Shown: piece by piece, positions 8,478-17,841 of the stretch
Numbering within the stretch: position 1 is the first letter of the stretch
Layout of the letters: the number at the start of each line of letters is the position of its first letter
The notes under the pieces: model-generated
Databases searched by the model: none
What the model was told of the DNA's origin: nothing
Seen by the model: only the letters and a program-made list of their open reading frames with translations
From: Demequina lutea
GTDB lineage: Bacteria > Actinomycetota > Actinomycetes > Actinomycetales > Demequinaceae
Direction: 5' to 3'
NCBI GenBank assembly: GCA_003246255.1
Contig: QKAX01000130.1
Span: 1 to 43,357 of the forward strand
Length of the DNA stretch: 43,357 bases
Translations under genes and position numbers: made by a program

Positions 8478-9941
8478 GTGGACACGATCGTGACCGTGGC
8501 AACGCTCGCGCTCCTGCTGGCCTCGCTCCTGGTGGTGAATCGCGCGCGCAGGGAGGCCGCTGCTGAGCGGGAGTCGGCGCGTGCAGAGGCCGCCGAGGTC
8601 AGGGAAGAGGCGAGGTCCTTCCAGGTTGAGGTGCAGCGTCGCGAAGAGCGAGTCACGCTGCAAGAGCGGCAGCTCGCGGAGGACCAGCGCAACGCCCAGG
8701 TCTACGCCCGCTCGCTCGACGAGCGAGTAGAGGTAGTGGCGCGCGACGAGAAGCGCGTCATCGGTCACAAGCAGAAGCTCGACGAGGAGTACTCGGAGCG
8801 TCTTGCCTTCGCAGCCAACCTCACCGTCGAGGAGGCCAGGCAGGCGTTGATGGCTCGGCTCAAGGCGGAGGCGGAGGCGCATGTCGCGCACGACGTGCGG
8901 CGCGCCATAAAGCAGGCTAAGCGGGACGCCGAGGAGCACGCGCGCGCCATCTTGGTCGAGGCGATGCAGCGCCAGGCGTCGGCCACCACCTCGCAGGCTG
9001 CCCTCACGAGAATTGAGTTGCCCTCAGACGAAATGAAGGGCCGCATCATCGGCCGCGAGGGACGAAACATCCGTGCGTTCGAAGCGCTGACGGGAGTGAA
9101 CGTCATCGTGGACGAGGGCGTCAACGCTGTGAGCTTGTCGAGCTTCGACGTCGAGCGTCGCGAGGTGGCCGCCGCGGCGCTACAGGCGCTCATCGAGGAC
9201 GGCCGCATCCAGCCGCACCGCGTCGAGGCCGCGTACGCGAAGGCGCTGGCGGAGGCCCCGCTACGAGCTCAAGAGGCGGCCTTCGATGCGATCGAGCAGG
9301 CGGGAATTGAGGTCGTGCCCCAGGGGCTCGTCGCTCTCCTCGGCGCGCTCCGCCTCCGCACCTCCTATCACCAGAACGTCCTGGCCCATCTGGTGGAGTG
9401 TGCACAGATCGCCGCCTCGATCGCCACCTTGGTGGGCGCGGATGTCGAGCTTGCGCGCCGTGCGGCCTTCTTCCACGACATCGGCAAGGCCCTGACCGGC
9501 ACGCGGGAGGGCACGCACGCCAAGTTGGGCGCGGCGGTGGCCCGGGAGGCTGGCGAGACCGAGGCGGTCATCAATGCCATCGAGTCCCACCACGACGAGG
9601 TTCCCCAGCAGAGCGTCGAGGCCGTCATCGTTCAGATTGCCGACACGATCTCCGCGTCCCGTCCCGGAGCCCGCCGAGAGGACTCCGAGGACTATGTAGA
9701 GCGGATGGAGAAGCTCGAGAAGCTCGTCGCTGGTCACGCTGGTGTCGATCATGTGTACGCGATGGCAGCGGGACGTGAGTTGCGCGTCGTGGTGCAGCCC
9801 AACCTCGTGGACGACGAGGGGACGGCGGCCCTTGCGCGTACACTTGCCGAGCACATCGAGAAGGACTTCGGCTTTGCCGGCGAGATCAAGGTGACTGTCA
9901 TCCGCGAGACGCGGACTGACTTCGTCGCAGGACAGGCATGA
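8478..9941 (+). CDS. rny: Ribonuclease Y
   Basis: This 487-aa membrane-anchored endoribonuclease is predicted to start bulk mRNA decay. The N-terminal hydrophobic helix (about 3-22, [17 protein letters not shown]) is followed by a long charged coiled coil (about 25-170). A KH RNA-binding domain comes next (from [20 protein letters not shown], about residue 181). The HD domain has the metal motif FFHDIGK near residue 331. The length is slightly below the roughly 520 aa of the Bacillus enzyme, mostly in the coiled coil. GTG 8478 is preceded by GAAGGGAG. The gene lies 15 nt after recX and overlaps miaB by 4 nt (ATGA), so recX-rny-miaB looks like one operon. Confidence 0.95.
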   Translation: MDTIVTVATLALLLASLLVVNRARREAAAERESARAEAAEVREEARSFQVEVQRREERVTLQERQLAEDQRNAQVYARSLDERVEVVARDEKRVIGHKQKLDEEYSERLAFAANLTVEEARQALMARLKAEAEAHVAHDVRRAIKQAKRDAEEHARAILVEAMQRQASATTSQAALTRIELPSDEMKGRIIGREGRNIRAFEALTGVNVIVDEGVNAVSLSSFDVERREVAAAALQALIEDGRIQPHRVEAAYAKALAEAPLRAQEAAFDAIEQAGIEVVPQGLVALLGALRLRTSYHQNVLAHLVECAQIAASIATLVGADVELARRAAFFHDIGKALTGTREGTHAKLGAAVAREAGETEAVINAIESHHDEVPQQSVEAVIVQIADTISASRPGARREDSEDYVERMEKLEKLVAGHAGVDHVYAMAAGRELRVVVQPNLVDDEGTAALARTLAEHIEKDFGFAGEIKVTVIRETRTDFVAGQA

Positions 9942-11440
9942 CTCTTACCCCACGCACGTATCTGGTCAAGACGCTCGGTTGCCAGATGAATGTGCACGAT
10001 TCCGAGCACATGGCTGGTCTCCTGGAGGAGGCCGGCTACACCAAGGCACCCGCTGGCGACGACGTCGCCGACATCGTGGTCATCAACACGTGCGCTGTGC
10101 GCGAGAACGCCGCCACCAAGCTGTACGGCAACCTGGGCCAGCTCGCCTCGATCAAGCGCGAGCGTCCCGGCATGCAGATTGCGGTGGGCGGCTGCCTCGC
10201 CCAGAAGGACCGAGGCGAGATCGTCACGAAGGCGCCGTGGGTCGACGTGGTCTTCGGTACCCACAACATTGACGTGCTGCCAGCGATGCTCGACCGCGCG
10301 CGCCACAACGCTCGCGCCGAGGTGGAGATCGAGGAGACCCTGCAGGTCTTCCCGTCCACGCTGCCGAGTCGCCGCGATTCGCTCGCGGCCGGATGGGTGT
10401 CCATCTCGGTGGGCTGCAACAACACGTGCACGTTCTGCATCGTCCCCAGCCTGCGCGGCAAGGAGCGCGACCGCCGACCCGGGGAGATTCTTGCGGAGGT
10501 CGAGGCACTCGTTGCTCAGGGCGCGGTTGAGGTCACCCTGCTGGGTCAGAACGTCAACTCCTACGGCGTCGAGTTTGGCGACCGTGGTGCCTTCGCCAAG
10601 CTGCTGCGCGCGTGCGGCGACATCGAGGGACTCGAGCGAGTGCGCTTCACGTCCCCGCACCCTGCTGCGTTTACCGATGACGTGATCGAGGCGATGGCCG
10701 CGACGCCGAATGTGATGCCCACGCTGCACATGCCGCTGCAGTCGGGCTCCGACCGGATCCTGCGCGCGATGCGCCGCTCGTACCGCTCCGAGAAGTTCCT
10801 GGGCATCCTTGACCGCGTGCGCGCGGCGATGCCCGACGCCGCGATCACCACGGACATCATCGTCGGCTTCCCCGGGGAGACCGAGGAGGACTTCCAGGAG
10901 ACGATGCGCGTGGTCGAGGCAGCGCGCTTCACGAGCGCATTCACCTTCCAGTACAGCCCGCGCCCGGGTACACCCGCCTTTGACCTAGAGCCGCTGCCCA
11001 AGGACGTGGTGCAGGAGCGCTTCGAGCGCCTTCTAGCGCTGCAGGAGCGCATCACGCTCGAGGACTCGCAGGCGCTGGTGGGCCGCACGGTCGAACTGCT
11101 GGTGCTCGATGGTGGCGGCCGCAAGGACGACGGCACCGCACGCCTGAGCGGACGCGAGCCGGGTAACCGCCTGGTCCACTTCACGGTGCCAGACGGCGCG
11201 GAGGAGCCCCGTCCGGGCGACATAGTGACGGTTGCGGTCACTCACGGCGCTCCGCACCACCTCATTGCGGACTCCGGCATCGCGGGCGGCACCTATGCGG
11301 TGCGGCGCACGCGCGCGGGCGACGCATGGGAGCACGCCCACACCGACGGTCACAGCCACGGCGACTCATGTGGCACCGGCGGTGCCCCCGCGGGCGGCCC
11401 CGTGTCGCTCGGACTTCCGACGCTGCGCGTCGGGCGCTAG
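9938..11440 (+). CDS. miaB: tRNA-2-methylthio-N6-dimethylallyladenosine synthase MiaB
   Basis: This 500-aa radical-SAM methylthiotransferase would add the 2-methylthio group to i6A37 of tRNAs that read UNN codons. Three N-terminal cysteines for the auxiliary iron-sulfur cluster are at C15 (LGCQMN), C52 (NTCAVRENA) and C86 (GGCLAQKD). The radical-SAM CxxxCxxC is C160, C164 and C167 (CNNTCTFC). A TRAM domain lies at about 375-445. The last 40 residues form a His/Gly-rich tail ([13 protein letters not shown]) outside the conserved enzyme. The product acts directly after MiaA, whose gene follows after 8 nt, so the two steps of the same modification are encoded side by side. Confidence 0.96.
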   Translation: MTLTPRTYLVKTLGCQMNVHDSEHMAGLLEEAGYTKAPAGDDVADIVVINTCAVRENAATKLYGNLGQLASIKRERPGMQIAVGGCLAQKDRGEIVTKAPWVDVVFGTHNIDVLPAMLDRARHNARAEVEIEETLQVFPSTLPSRRDSLAAGWVSISVGCNNTCTFCIVPSLRGKERDRRPGEILAEVEALVAQGAVEVTLLGQNVNSYGVEFGDRGAFAKLLRACGDIEGLERVRFTSPHPAAFTDDVIEAMAATPNVMPTLHMPLQSGSDRILRAMRRSYRSEKFLGILDRVRAAMPDAAITTDIIVGFPGETEEDFQETMRVVEAARFTSAFTFQYSPRPGTPAFDLEPLPKDVVQERFERLLALQERITLEDSQALVGRTVELLVLDGGGRKDDGTARLSGREPGNRLVHFTVPDGAEEPRPGDIVTVAVTHGAPHHLIADSGIAGGTYAVRRTRAGDAWEHAHTDGHSHGDSCGTGGAPAGGPVSLGLPTLRVGR

Positions 11441-11448
11441 GCAGCCCT

Positions 11449-12474
11449 ATGACCGGCCAGCCGGGCTGGGGGGCCGTGGGCACGCCCGACGGCCCAGTGA
11501 TTGCGATCGTGGGGGCGACCGCGACCGGCAAGTCTGCGGTGAGCCTTGCCGTGGCGCGCCTGCTCGCGCCGGGCGGCGGTGCCGAGGTGATCAACGCCGA
11601 CTCGATGCAGTTCTATCGGGGCATGGACATTGGCACCGCGAAGCTGCCGCCCGCGGAACGCGACGGCGTGCCGCATCACCAGTTGGACACACTGGACGTG
11701 AACGAGGACGCCTCGGTTGCTCGTTTCCAGGCGGACGCCCGAGCGCTGGTCGGCGAGATCAGGGCGCGCGGTGCGACCCCCCTCGTGGTCGGCGGATCGG
11801 GGCTGTACCTGCGCGCACTGCTGGACCGCTTCGATTTCCCAGGCACTGACCCTGAGGTGCGCGCGCGCCTCGAGGCTCGAGTCGAGGCAGAGGGTCCCGG
11901 CATGCTCTACGCCGAGCTCAAGGCCAAGGACTCTGCTGCGGCGCAGAAGATCCACCCGCGCAACGCCAAGCGGATTGTGCGCGCGCTCGAGATCATCGAG
12001 GTCGCCGGCGAGTACACGAGCTCGCTGCCGCGCCACGAGTACGAGTTTCCTGCCATCCAGGTCGCGCTCGAGGTGCCCACCGAAGTGCTCGACGAACGCA
12101 TCGGGGCGCGCGTGGACGCGATGTTCGATGCAGGGCTCGTGGACGAGGTGCGCGGGCTCGAGGCCGTGGGCCTGCGAGACGGCGTCACTGCTCGGCGCGC
12201 TGTGGGCTACGCCGAGGTGCTCGCATGGTTCGACGGCGAGATCGCCGAGGACGAGGCCCGGGAGGCGATTGCGCGCAACACCCGACGCCTTGCCCGCCGA
12301 CAGGATCGCTGGTTCCGGCCCGATCCCCGCGTCCAGTGGGTCGCCGGGCCGCTCGATGCCCAGGACGTCGAGCGCGTGGCGCGCGACGTGCTCGCTGCGG
12401 CCCAGGAGGCCGCTGTGGCCCGCGTCGGCTGGCCGTCGGCGCCCGGTGACCCGAGCGTCGGCGCTGCGCCGTAG
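11449..12474 (+). CDS. miaA: tRNA dimethylallyltransferase MiaA
   Basis: This 341-aa enzyme transfers a dimethylallyl group to A37 of tRNA, producing the substrate of MiaB. The P-loop GATATGKS is at 22-29. The signatures NADSMQFYRGMDIGTAK, GVPHHQLD and GGSGLYLRALLD are intact, as are the C-terminal RRAVGYAEVL and NTRRLARRQDRWFR stretches. ATG 11449 is chosen because it lies 8 nt after miaB and the P-loop is at the usual distance. An upstream in-frame ATG at 11326 would add 41 Arg-rich residues from inside miaB. The stop codon TAG doubles as the first bases of a likely -10 box for dapF. Confidence 0.95.
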   Translation: MTGQPGWGAVGTPDGPVIAIVGATATGKSAVSLAVARLLAPGGGAEVINADSMQFYRGMDIGTAKLPPAERDGVPHHQLDTLDVNEDASVARFQADARALVGEIRARGATPLVVGGSGLYLRALLDRFDFPGTDPEVRARLEARVEAEGPGMLYAELKAKDSAAAQKIHPRNAKRIVRALEIIEVAGEYTSSLPRHEYEFPAIQVALEVPTEVLDERIGARVDAMFDAGLVDEVRGLEAVGLRDGVTARRAVGYAEVLAWFDGEIAEDEAREAIARNTRRLARRQDRWFRPDPRVQWVAGPLDAQDVERVARDVLAAAQEAAVARVGWPSAPGDPSVGAAP

Positions 12475-12477
12475 GCT
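12472..12477 (+). promoter_or_regulatory. Predicted -10 box of dapF (leaderless)
   Basis: TAGGCT fits TANNNT and ends 7 nt before the dapF ATG. There is no Shine-Dalgarno sequence between them. Its first three bases are the miaA stop codon. The -35 region is unclear, so dapF may also be read from the upstream operon. Confidence 0.4.
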
Positions 12478-12484
12478 TGAGCGC

Positions 12485-13351
12485 ATGACCTCGCTCGCCT
12501 TCACCAAGGGACACGGCACGCAGAACGACTTTGTGCTGCTCTTCGACGAGGACGGCGAGATCGACCTGACGCCCGAGAAGGTGCGGTTCCTGGCCGATCG
12601 CCGAGCGGGCATCGGCGGCGACGGCGTGATTCGCGCGGTGCGTGCGGGCAATCTTGACGCGGGCGCGGGATATGACAGCCGCACGTGGTTCATGGACTAC
12701 TGGAACTCCGATGGTTCGCTCAGCGAGATGTGTGGCAACGGTGCTCGCGTGTTCGGCGCGTTCCTTGAGGAGCAGGCGGGCGTCGACCTCGCCGGGGGGC
12801 TCACGATCGGCACTCGCGGGGGGCCGCGTACCCTCATGTCGCTGGGCGCGGGGCGCTACGCCGTGGGAATGGGCACCTACCGGGTGGGCGACGCGCGCGA
12901 TGGCTTCGACTCAGAGGTGGCTGCGCGTGGCCTGACGCCGCACAGGCCGGCGTTGAGCGTCGACATGGGCAACCCGCACCACGTCGTGGCGCTCGCCTCG
13001 ATCGACGAGCTGGAGGCGTTGGAGCTGACAGTTGCCCCCGTGGTGCAGCCGGTCCCGCCCCACGGCACCAACGTGGAGTTCGCCGTGACCCTGGGCGGGG
13101 AGGTCGTCGACGGCGTGCCTCACGGCCGCGTGCGCATGCGTGTCCACGAGCGCGGCTCAGGGGAGACGATGTCGTGCGGCACCGGCGCGTGCGCGGTGGC
13201 GCTGGCGATGAAGACCTGGGCGGGTGAGGGAGCGCCCCAGGTATGGGACGTCGAGGTGCCCGGCGGCATGGTGACAGTGCGCATCCACGGCGACCGCACC
13301 ACGCTCGAAGGGCCCGCTGTCTTGGTGGCCAGTGGCCTCGTCGAGGTCTAG
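12485..13351 (+). CDS. dapF: Diaminopimelate epimerase
   Basis: This 288-aa cytosolic enzyme converts LL- to meso-diaminopimelate for lysine and peptidoglycan synthesis. It uses two cysteines as acid and base: C83 in MCGNGARVF and C231 in SCGTGACA. The start KGHGTQNDFVLL and the middle VDMGNPHHVV are typical. ATG 12485 is favoured because the domain starts at once; the same frame stays open much further upstream only as a shadow of miaA. The stop abuts that of the minus-strand methyltransferase with no bases between them, and no terminator hairpin is visible at that junction. Confidence 0.95.
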   Translation: MTSLAFTKGHGTQNDFVLLFDEDGEIDLTPEKVRFLADRRAGIGGDGVIRAVRAGNLDAGAGYDSRTWFMDYWNSDGSLSEMCGNGARVFGAFLEEQAGVDLAGGLTIGTRGGPRTLMSLGAGRYAVGMGTYRVGDARDGFDSEVAARGLTPHRPALSVDMGNPHHVVALASIDELEALELTVAPVVQPVPPHGTNVEFAVTLGGEVVDGVPHGRVRMRVHERGSGETMSCGTGACAVALAMKTWAGEGAPQVWDVEVPGGMVTVRIHGDRTTLEGPAVLVASGLVEV

Positions 13352-13978
13352 CTACTCGGCGCGGCTGAGGCGCAGCACGCGGAAGCCCTTCGAGGAGCGC
13401 ACCTTGTCGACGGCGCCCCACGGCTTACCGTCGGCATCGGCCTGAGCCGCGATCCACGACGCGAGGGAATCCGCGCCCAAGTTCTTCTGCACCACAAGCC
13501 AGGCCTCGCCGCCGGGCTTCACCCGCGGGATCCAGCGCGCGAGCAGCTCGTGCAGCGCCTCCTTGCCAATCCGGATGGGCGGGTTCGACCACAACGCGTC
13601 GAAGCTGAGTGTGGGGTCGACGGCGTTGGGCAGGGATCCGGTCACCCGGCCGATCCTGTGGGCCGATGCGACGCGCGCGACGTTGCGGTCAAGGAGATCC
13701 AGCGCGCGCTCGTTGACATCCACCGCCGTCACCCGGGTCGCCGGGTTGCGCAGCGCGGCGGTGAGGGAGATGGGTCCCCATCCGCAGCCGAGGTCGAGTA
13801 GATCGCCGGCCGGGGGAGCGCCCACGGTGTCGAGAAGCACGGTCGTCCCCAGGTCGATGTGACCGGGCGAGAACACACCCGGCGCCGTCTCGAGTCGCAG
13901 GTCCATGCCGTCGATGTGCACGCTGATCTCGCGGCGCTCGTCGGCTGAGGCTGGTTGCGCCGAGAAATAGTGATCCAC
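13352..13978 (-). CDS. RsmC-like class I SAM methyltransferase (MTS domain)
   Basis: This protein is about 208 aa with the small-methyltransferase fold. The N-terminus is DHYFSAQPASADERRE, then FSPGHIDLGT and the SAM-binding motif LLDLGCGWGPISL. The catalytic-loop region is LWSNPPIRIGKEALHELL. The SNPP motif marks N6-adenine or N2-guanine methyltransferases; relatives are annotated as 16S rRNA m2G1207 methyltransferases (RsmC). The protein has only the catalytic half of E. coli RsmC, so the target is uncertain. The GTG at 13978 is preferred: homologues start just before HYFS, and the longer TTG start at 14014 would lie in the likely -35 box. It is divergent from hflX. Confidence 0.8.
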   Translation of the reverse strand: MDHYFSAQPASADERREISVHIDGMDLRLETAPGVFSPGHIDLGTTVLLDTVGAPPAGDLLDLGCGWGPISLTAALRNPATRVTAVDVNERALDLLDRNVARVASAHRIGRVTGSLPNAVDPTLSFDALWSNPPIRIGKEALHELLARWIPRVKPGGEAWLVVQKNLGADSLASWIAAQADADGKPWGAVDKVRSSKGFRVLRLSRAE

Positions 13979-13986
13979 GGCGGTCA

Positions 13987-14014
13987 AGCGTAGCGGGCCC
14001 ACGTGGTTGGCCAA
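13987..14014 (-). promoter_or_regulatory. Predicted promoter of the RsmC-like gene
   Basis: On the minus strand TTGGCC (14014-14009) and TACGCT (13992-13987) are separated by 16 nt. The -10 box ends 8 nt before the GTG at 13978, so the transcript would be leaderless or nearly so. Confidence 0.4.
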
Positions 14015-14031
14015 TGAGACAATGGAGTTCT

Positions 14032-15561
14032 ATGTCTGAACGAGTCACCCCCAGCACCACCGACGAGCCCATGACGCAGGCCGAGCGCGACGCGCAGGTC
14101 CAGGCCGCGCGCATCGAGTCCACGCTCGACCGGGTGCTGTCGCGCGCCGGCACGGCGGTGTCGACGGGTGGGAACGTGCGTACCGATTACGACGGCGATC
14201 AGTTTGACCTGGAGGAGCGCACGGCGCTCCGACGCGTCGCCGGTCTGTCCACGGAGCTCGAGGACATCACGGAGGTCGAGTACCGCCAGCTGCGCCTCGA
14301 GCGCGTGGTGCTCGTGGGTCAGTGGGCGCGCGGGTCAAGCGAGGATGCCGAGATCTCGCTCCGCGAGCTCGCGGCGCTCGCCGAGACCGCCGGCTCCGAG
14401 GTGCTCGACGGCGTGCTCCAGCGCAGGCCGCACCCGGACCCGGCCACGTACATTGGCAAGGGCAAGGCGGAGGAACTGCGGGACATCGTCAAGGCCGTAG
14501 GAGCCGACACCGTGATCGCGAACGACGAGCTTCAGCCCAGCCAGCGTCGTGCGCTTGAGGACGTGGTGAAGGTCAAGGTCGTGGACCGCACCGCGCTCAT
14601 CCTGGACATCTTTGCCCAGCATGCCAAGTCAAAGGAAGGCAAGGCGCAGGTGGAGCTCGCGCAGCTCGAGTACCTGCTGCCGCGCCTGCGTGGCTGGGGC
14701 GAGTCCATGTCCCGCCAGGCCGGTGGCCAGGTGGGTGGCGCCGCCGCCGGTATGGGCTCGCGTGGTCCCGGTGAGACCAAGATTGAGCTCGATCGCCGCC
14801 GCATCCACACGCGTATGGCGCAGCTGCGTCGGCAGATCCGCGACATGGAACCCGCCCGCATGGTGCGTCGCGAGATGCGTCAGGGCCTCCCAAACGTCGC
14901 GATCGTGGGTTACACGAATGCCGGCAAGTCCTCGATCCTGAACCGCCTGACCGGCGCGGGCGTGCTCGTGCAGAACGCGTTGTTCGCCACGCTCGACCCC
15001 ACAGTGCGCCGCTCGCAGACGCCCGACGGTCGCGAGTTCACCATCTCCGACACCGTGGGCTTTGTGCGAGACCTTCCTCACCAACTCGTCGCGGCCTTCG
15101 CGTCGACGCTCGAGGAGGTGTCGCACGGCGACCTCGTGCTGCACGTCGTGGACGCATCGCACCCGGATCCCGAGAGCCAGATCCGCGCGGTGCGTGAGGT
15201 GCTCGCCGACGTGCCAGGCGCGGACCAGGTGCCCGAGCTGCTGGTCTTCAACAAGGCCGACGCCGCCGACGAGGACACGCTGCTGCGCCTGCGCGGACGC
15301 CGTGAGCCTCACATCGAGGTCTCCGCGTTGACCGGCGAGGGGCTCGATGCCCTGATGGATCGCGTGGCGGAGATGCTGCCGCGCCCGCCGGTGCACCTCG
15401 AACTCACAGTTCCGTACTCTCGCGGCGACCTCATCGCCGAGGCCCACCGCGATGGCGAGGTCATCAGCGAGGACCACGACGAGAACGGCTACCGTCTCGT
15501 CGCGGACGTCTCGGAATCCCTTGCCGCGCGCATGCGAGAAGCGGCGGGCGCCGCGTCGTGA
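14032..15561 (+). CDS. hflX: GTPase HflX
   Basis: This 509-aa ribosome-associated GTPase splits stalled or heat-damaged ribosomes in bacteria where it has been studied. The N-terminal HflX domain (RPHPDPATYIGKGKAEEL, then ANDELQPSQRRALED) is followed by the glycine-rich GGAAAGMGSRGPGETKIELD and a coiled coil. The GTPase domain has G1 GYTNAGKSS from residue 293, DTVGFVRDLPHQL (G3) and FNKAD (G4). ATG 14032 has GGAG 4 nt upstream; the ATG at 14014 has no such site. It is divergent from the methyltransferase. The end overlaps the helicase gene by 4 nt (GTGA), so the two are probably cotranslated. Confidence 0.95.
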   Translation: MSERVTPSTTDEPMTQAERDAQVQAARIESTLDRVLSRAGTAVSTGGNVRTDYDGDQFDLEERTALRRVAGLSTELEDITEVEYRQLRLERVVLVGQWARGSSEDAEISLRELAALAETAGSEVLDGVLQRRPHPDPATYIGKGKAEELRDIVKAVGADTVIANDELQPSQRRALEDVVKVKVVDRTALILDIFAQHAKSKEGKAQVELAQLEYLLPRLRGWGESMSRQAGGQVGGAAAGMGSRGPGETKIELDRRRIHTRMAQLRRQIRDMEPARMVRREMRQGLPNVAIVGYTNAGKSSILNRLTGAGVLVQNALFATLDPTVRRSQTPDGREFTISDTVGFVRDLPHQLVAAFASTLEEVSHGDLVLHVVDASHPDPESQIRAVREVLADVPGADQVPELLVFNKADAADEDTLLRLRGRREPHIEVSALTGEGLDALMDRVAEMLPRPPVHLELTVPYSRGDLIAEAHRDGEVISEDHDENGYRLVADVSESLAARMREAAGAAS

Positions 15562-17537
15562 CGTCTGAGGAAGGCGGCACGGCGAAGGACTTGCTCGCCA
15601 CCGTCGTCGGCGCCGTGGGAGGTCAGCGACGCGAGGGCCAAGAGGACATGGCCGTGGCAGTGGAGCGCGCGCTTAACGAGGGCGAGCACCTGCTGGTCCA
15701 GGCCGGCACCGGCACCGGAAAGTCGCTCGGCTACCTCGTGCCAGCTGTGGCGCGCGCGGTCACGGAGGGCGAGCGCATCGTCGTGAGCACCGCCACCCTT
15801 GCGCTGCAGCGGCAGATCTTCACCAAGGATCTCCCGAACGTCATCGATGCGCTGGAGCCCGTGCTGGGGCAGCGGGCGCGCGCGGCGTTGTTCAAGGGCC
15901 GCAGCAACTATCTGTGCCCTCACAAGATGGGCGGCGGCTATCCGGACGAGGAGCCGGGCGTGCTCGCGATCGGACCCACGTCGGACCTCGGTCGCGAGGT
16001 GGCGAGGCTTCATGAATGGTCGAACGAGACCGAGACGGGCGACAGAGACGATCTTGTACCCGGCGTGAGTGGGCGGGCGTGGGCCCACGTCAGCGTCAGC
16101 GGCCGCGAGTGCCTCGAGGGCAACTGTCCGGTGCTCAGCGCGTGCTTCTCACAGAAGGCGCGAGACGAGGCCGCGAAGGCGCACATCGTTGTCACCAACC
16201 ACGCCGTGCTGGGGGTGCAGGCGACGAGCCACGACATGCTCGGCGAGCACGACGCGCTGATCGTGGACGAGGCGCACGAACTGGTGAGTCGCATCACCGG
16301 CTCAGCCACCCACGAACTCACCGTGCGCCAGGTGGAGCGCGCCGCGACGCGCGCGCGGCGCATCGGCGTGGCGACCCCGAACCTTGACACAGCCGCCCGG
16401 GCGCTGGACGACGCGCTCGAGGCGAGCGATGCGGGCCGGCTGCGGCTCGGGCCGTCGGAGCAACTCGCGGCCGCCTTGGAGCTTGTGCGCTCCGCAGCCC
16501 GCGAGGCGCATTCCGCCGTGTCAAAGCTCTCCAAGGAGCAGGGAGGCGCCAAGGAGGCGGGCGCGGGGGCCAAGATGGCCATCGCAGCCCTGGGCGAGAT
16601 CGTGGACGTGTGCGAGGAACTGCAGGCGGAGAAGGGACACTACGTGGTGTGGCTCGCCCCCGCGGACGGTGACTACGAGGCGACGACGCCCGCACGGGTG
16701 CTCGCGGCACCCCTCAACGTCGCTGGGTTGATCGGGGAGCGGCTGCTCGCGGAGAAGCCTGCCGTGTTCACCTCGGCGACTCTCGCGCTCGGCGGCGGCT
16801 TCGACACCGTCGCGCGGCACCTGGGCGTCGAGGACCCTCAGACGCTGGACGCGGGTAGCCCCTTCGACTACGGCAAGCAGGGCATCCTGTATGTCGCGCA
16901 GCACCTGCCGCGGCCCGGCATGGGCGGCATCTCCGACGAGGCGCTCGACGAGCTCGCCGACCTCATCCGCGCCGCAGGCGGGCGCACGCTGGGCCTCTTC
17001 TCGTCGCACAAGGCGGCACTCATGGCCACGGAGGCGATGCGCGAGCGACTCGACGTGCCCATCCTCTACCAGCGTGACGATCAGGTCTCCACGCTCGTCA
17101 AGCAGTTCGCCGAGAAACCCGAGGCCTGCCTGTTCGGTTCTACGACCCTGTGGCAGGGCGTCGACGTGCCCGGCCCGACGCTGAGCCTGGTGGTCATGGA
17201 CCGGATCCCGTTCCCAAGGCCCGATGAGCCGATCTCGCAGGCGCGATCCGAGGCCGTCGCACAGAACGGCGGCAATGGGTTCCTCGCTGTGAGCGCGACC
17301 CATGCGGCGCTGTTGCTCGCGCAGGGCGCGGGCCGCCTGGTGCGCGCGGCGTCAGACAAGGGCGTCGTCGCGGTGCTCGACCCGCGCTTGGCGACGGCGG
17401 GATACCGGGGCTTCCTGACGCGTTCCATGCCCGACATGTGGGTCACCACGTCTCGCGACGCGGCGCTTGGCGCACTCAAGCGTCTCGACGACGAGGCGAG
17501 GTCTCGTACTCTAGAGCCGGAGGTGGCTGAGGGATGA
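15558..17537 (+). CDS. dinG: DinG/XPD-like iron-sulfur ATP-dependent DNA helicase
   Basis: This 659-aa superfamily 2 helicase has Walker A AGTGTGKS at 49-56 and a DEAH box at 237-240 (IVDEAHELV). Four cysteines for a 4Fe-4S cluster are at C120, C185, C190 and C196, between motifs I and II as in DinG/XPD. The C-terminal motor shows FGSTTLWQGVDVPG and AQGAGRLVRAASDKG. DinG proteins unwind DNA 5'-3' and help resolve R-loops and replication conflicts. No LexA box is seen at hflX, so unlike E. coli dinG this gene does not look SOS-controlled. It overlaps hflX by 4 nt and the following small gene by 4 nt. The symbol rests on similarity only. Confidence 0.9.
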   Translation: MTSEEGGTAKDLLATVVGAVGGQRREGQEDMAVAVERALNEGEHLLVQAGTGTGKSLGYLVPAVARAVTEGERIVVSTATLALQRQIFTKDLPNVIDALEPVLGQRARAALFKGRSNYLCPHKMGGGYPDEEPGVLAIGPTSDLGREVARLHEWSNETETGDRDDLVPGVSGRAWAHVSVSGRECLEGNCPVLSACFSQKARDEAAKAHIVVTNHAVLGVQATSHDMLGEHDALIVDEAHELVSRITGSATHELTVRQVERAATRARRIGVATPNLDTAARALDDALEASDAGRLRLGPSEQLAAALELVRSAAREAHSAVSKLSKEQGGAKEAGAGAKMAIAALGEIVDVCEELQAEKGHYVVWLAPADGDYEATTPARVLAAPLNVAGLIGERLLAEKPAVFTSATLALGGGFDTVARHLGVEDPQTLDAGSPFDYGKQGILYVAQHLPRPGMGGISDEALDELADLIRAAGGRTLGLFSSHKAALMATEAMRERLDVPILYQRDDQVSTLVKQFAEKPEACLFGSTTLWQGVDVPGPTLSLVVMDRIPFPRPDEPISQARSEAVAQNGGNGFLAVSATHAALLLAQGAGRLVRAASDKGVVAVLDPRLATAGYRGFLTRSMPDMWVTTSRDAALGALKRLDDEARSRTLEPEVAEG

Positions 17538-17761
17538 CTGACGTGCAGCACAGCGAGGACTTTGAGGCGGGCAAGAAGGCGGAGCGCGAGCGCTTTGCCG
17601 AGTACCTGCAGCACTACGAGACGTCGAGCCGGGCCATGGCCGAGGCGGCGACCACTGACGAGTCGCGGGTGTACCAGACCACCATCGCCAATGCGATGCA
17701 GGCCATGCGCCAGGCCATCAAGGGCGGCTTCCACTGGCAGGAGGCCTGGCGCGAGCAGTAG
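17534..17761 (+). CDS. Small hypothetical protein coupled to the DinG-like helicase
   Basis: This 75-aa soluble, acidic, helix-prone protein has no motif I recognise (DFEAGKKAERERFAEYLQHY, then AIKGGFHWQEAWREQ). It overlaps the helicase stop by 4 nt (ATGA) and is followed by a terminator, so it is the last gene of the hflX operon. A helicase-linked role is a guess from position only. Confidence 0.7.
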   Translation: MTDVQHSEDFEAGKKAERERFAEYLQHYETSSRAMAEAATTDESRVYQTTIANAMQAMRQAIKGGFHWQEAWREQ

Positions 17762-17787
17762 TTGTCCGCCGACGACACATACGCGAG

Positions 17788-17821
17788 AGCCCGGCGCGCT
17801 CATGGTGAGCGGCCGGGCTTT
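17788..17821. terminator. Bidirectional hairpin between the 75-aa gene and lexA
   Basis: AGCCCGGC (17788-17795) pairs with GCCGGGCT (17812-17819). The stem continues by CGCT/AGCG after one bulged G. A short T-run (17819-17821) follows on the plus strand. It lies between two convergent genes, so it probably ends both transcripts. Confidence 0.65.
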
Positions 17822-17841
17822 GGCGTCCCTGAGACGGTGCG

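Noticed and set aside
11717-12484. Possible 256-residue N-terminal extension of DapF
   Set aside because: This stretch is an out-of-frame shadow of miaA. DapF begins normally at 12485.
14012-14014. TTG start giving a 220-aa RsmC-like protein
   Set aside because: The extra residues are not part of the family and the TTG lies in a likely -35 box; GTG 13978 fits better.
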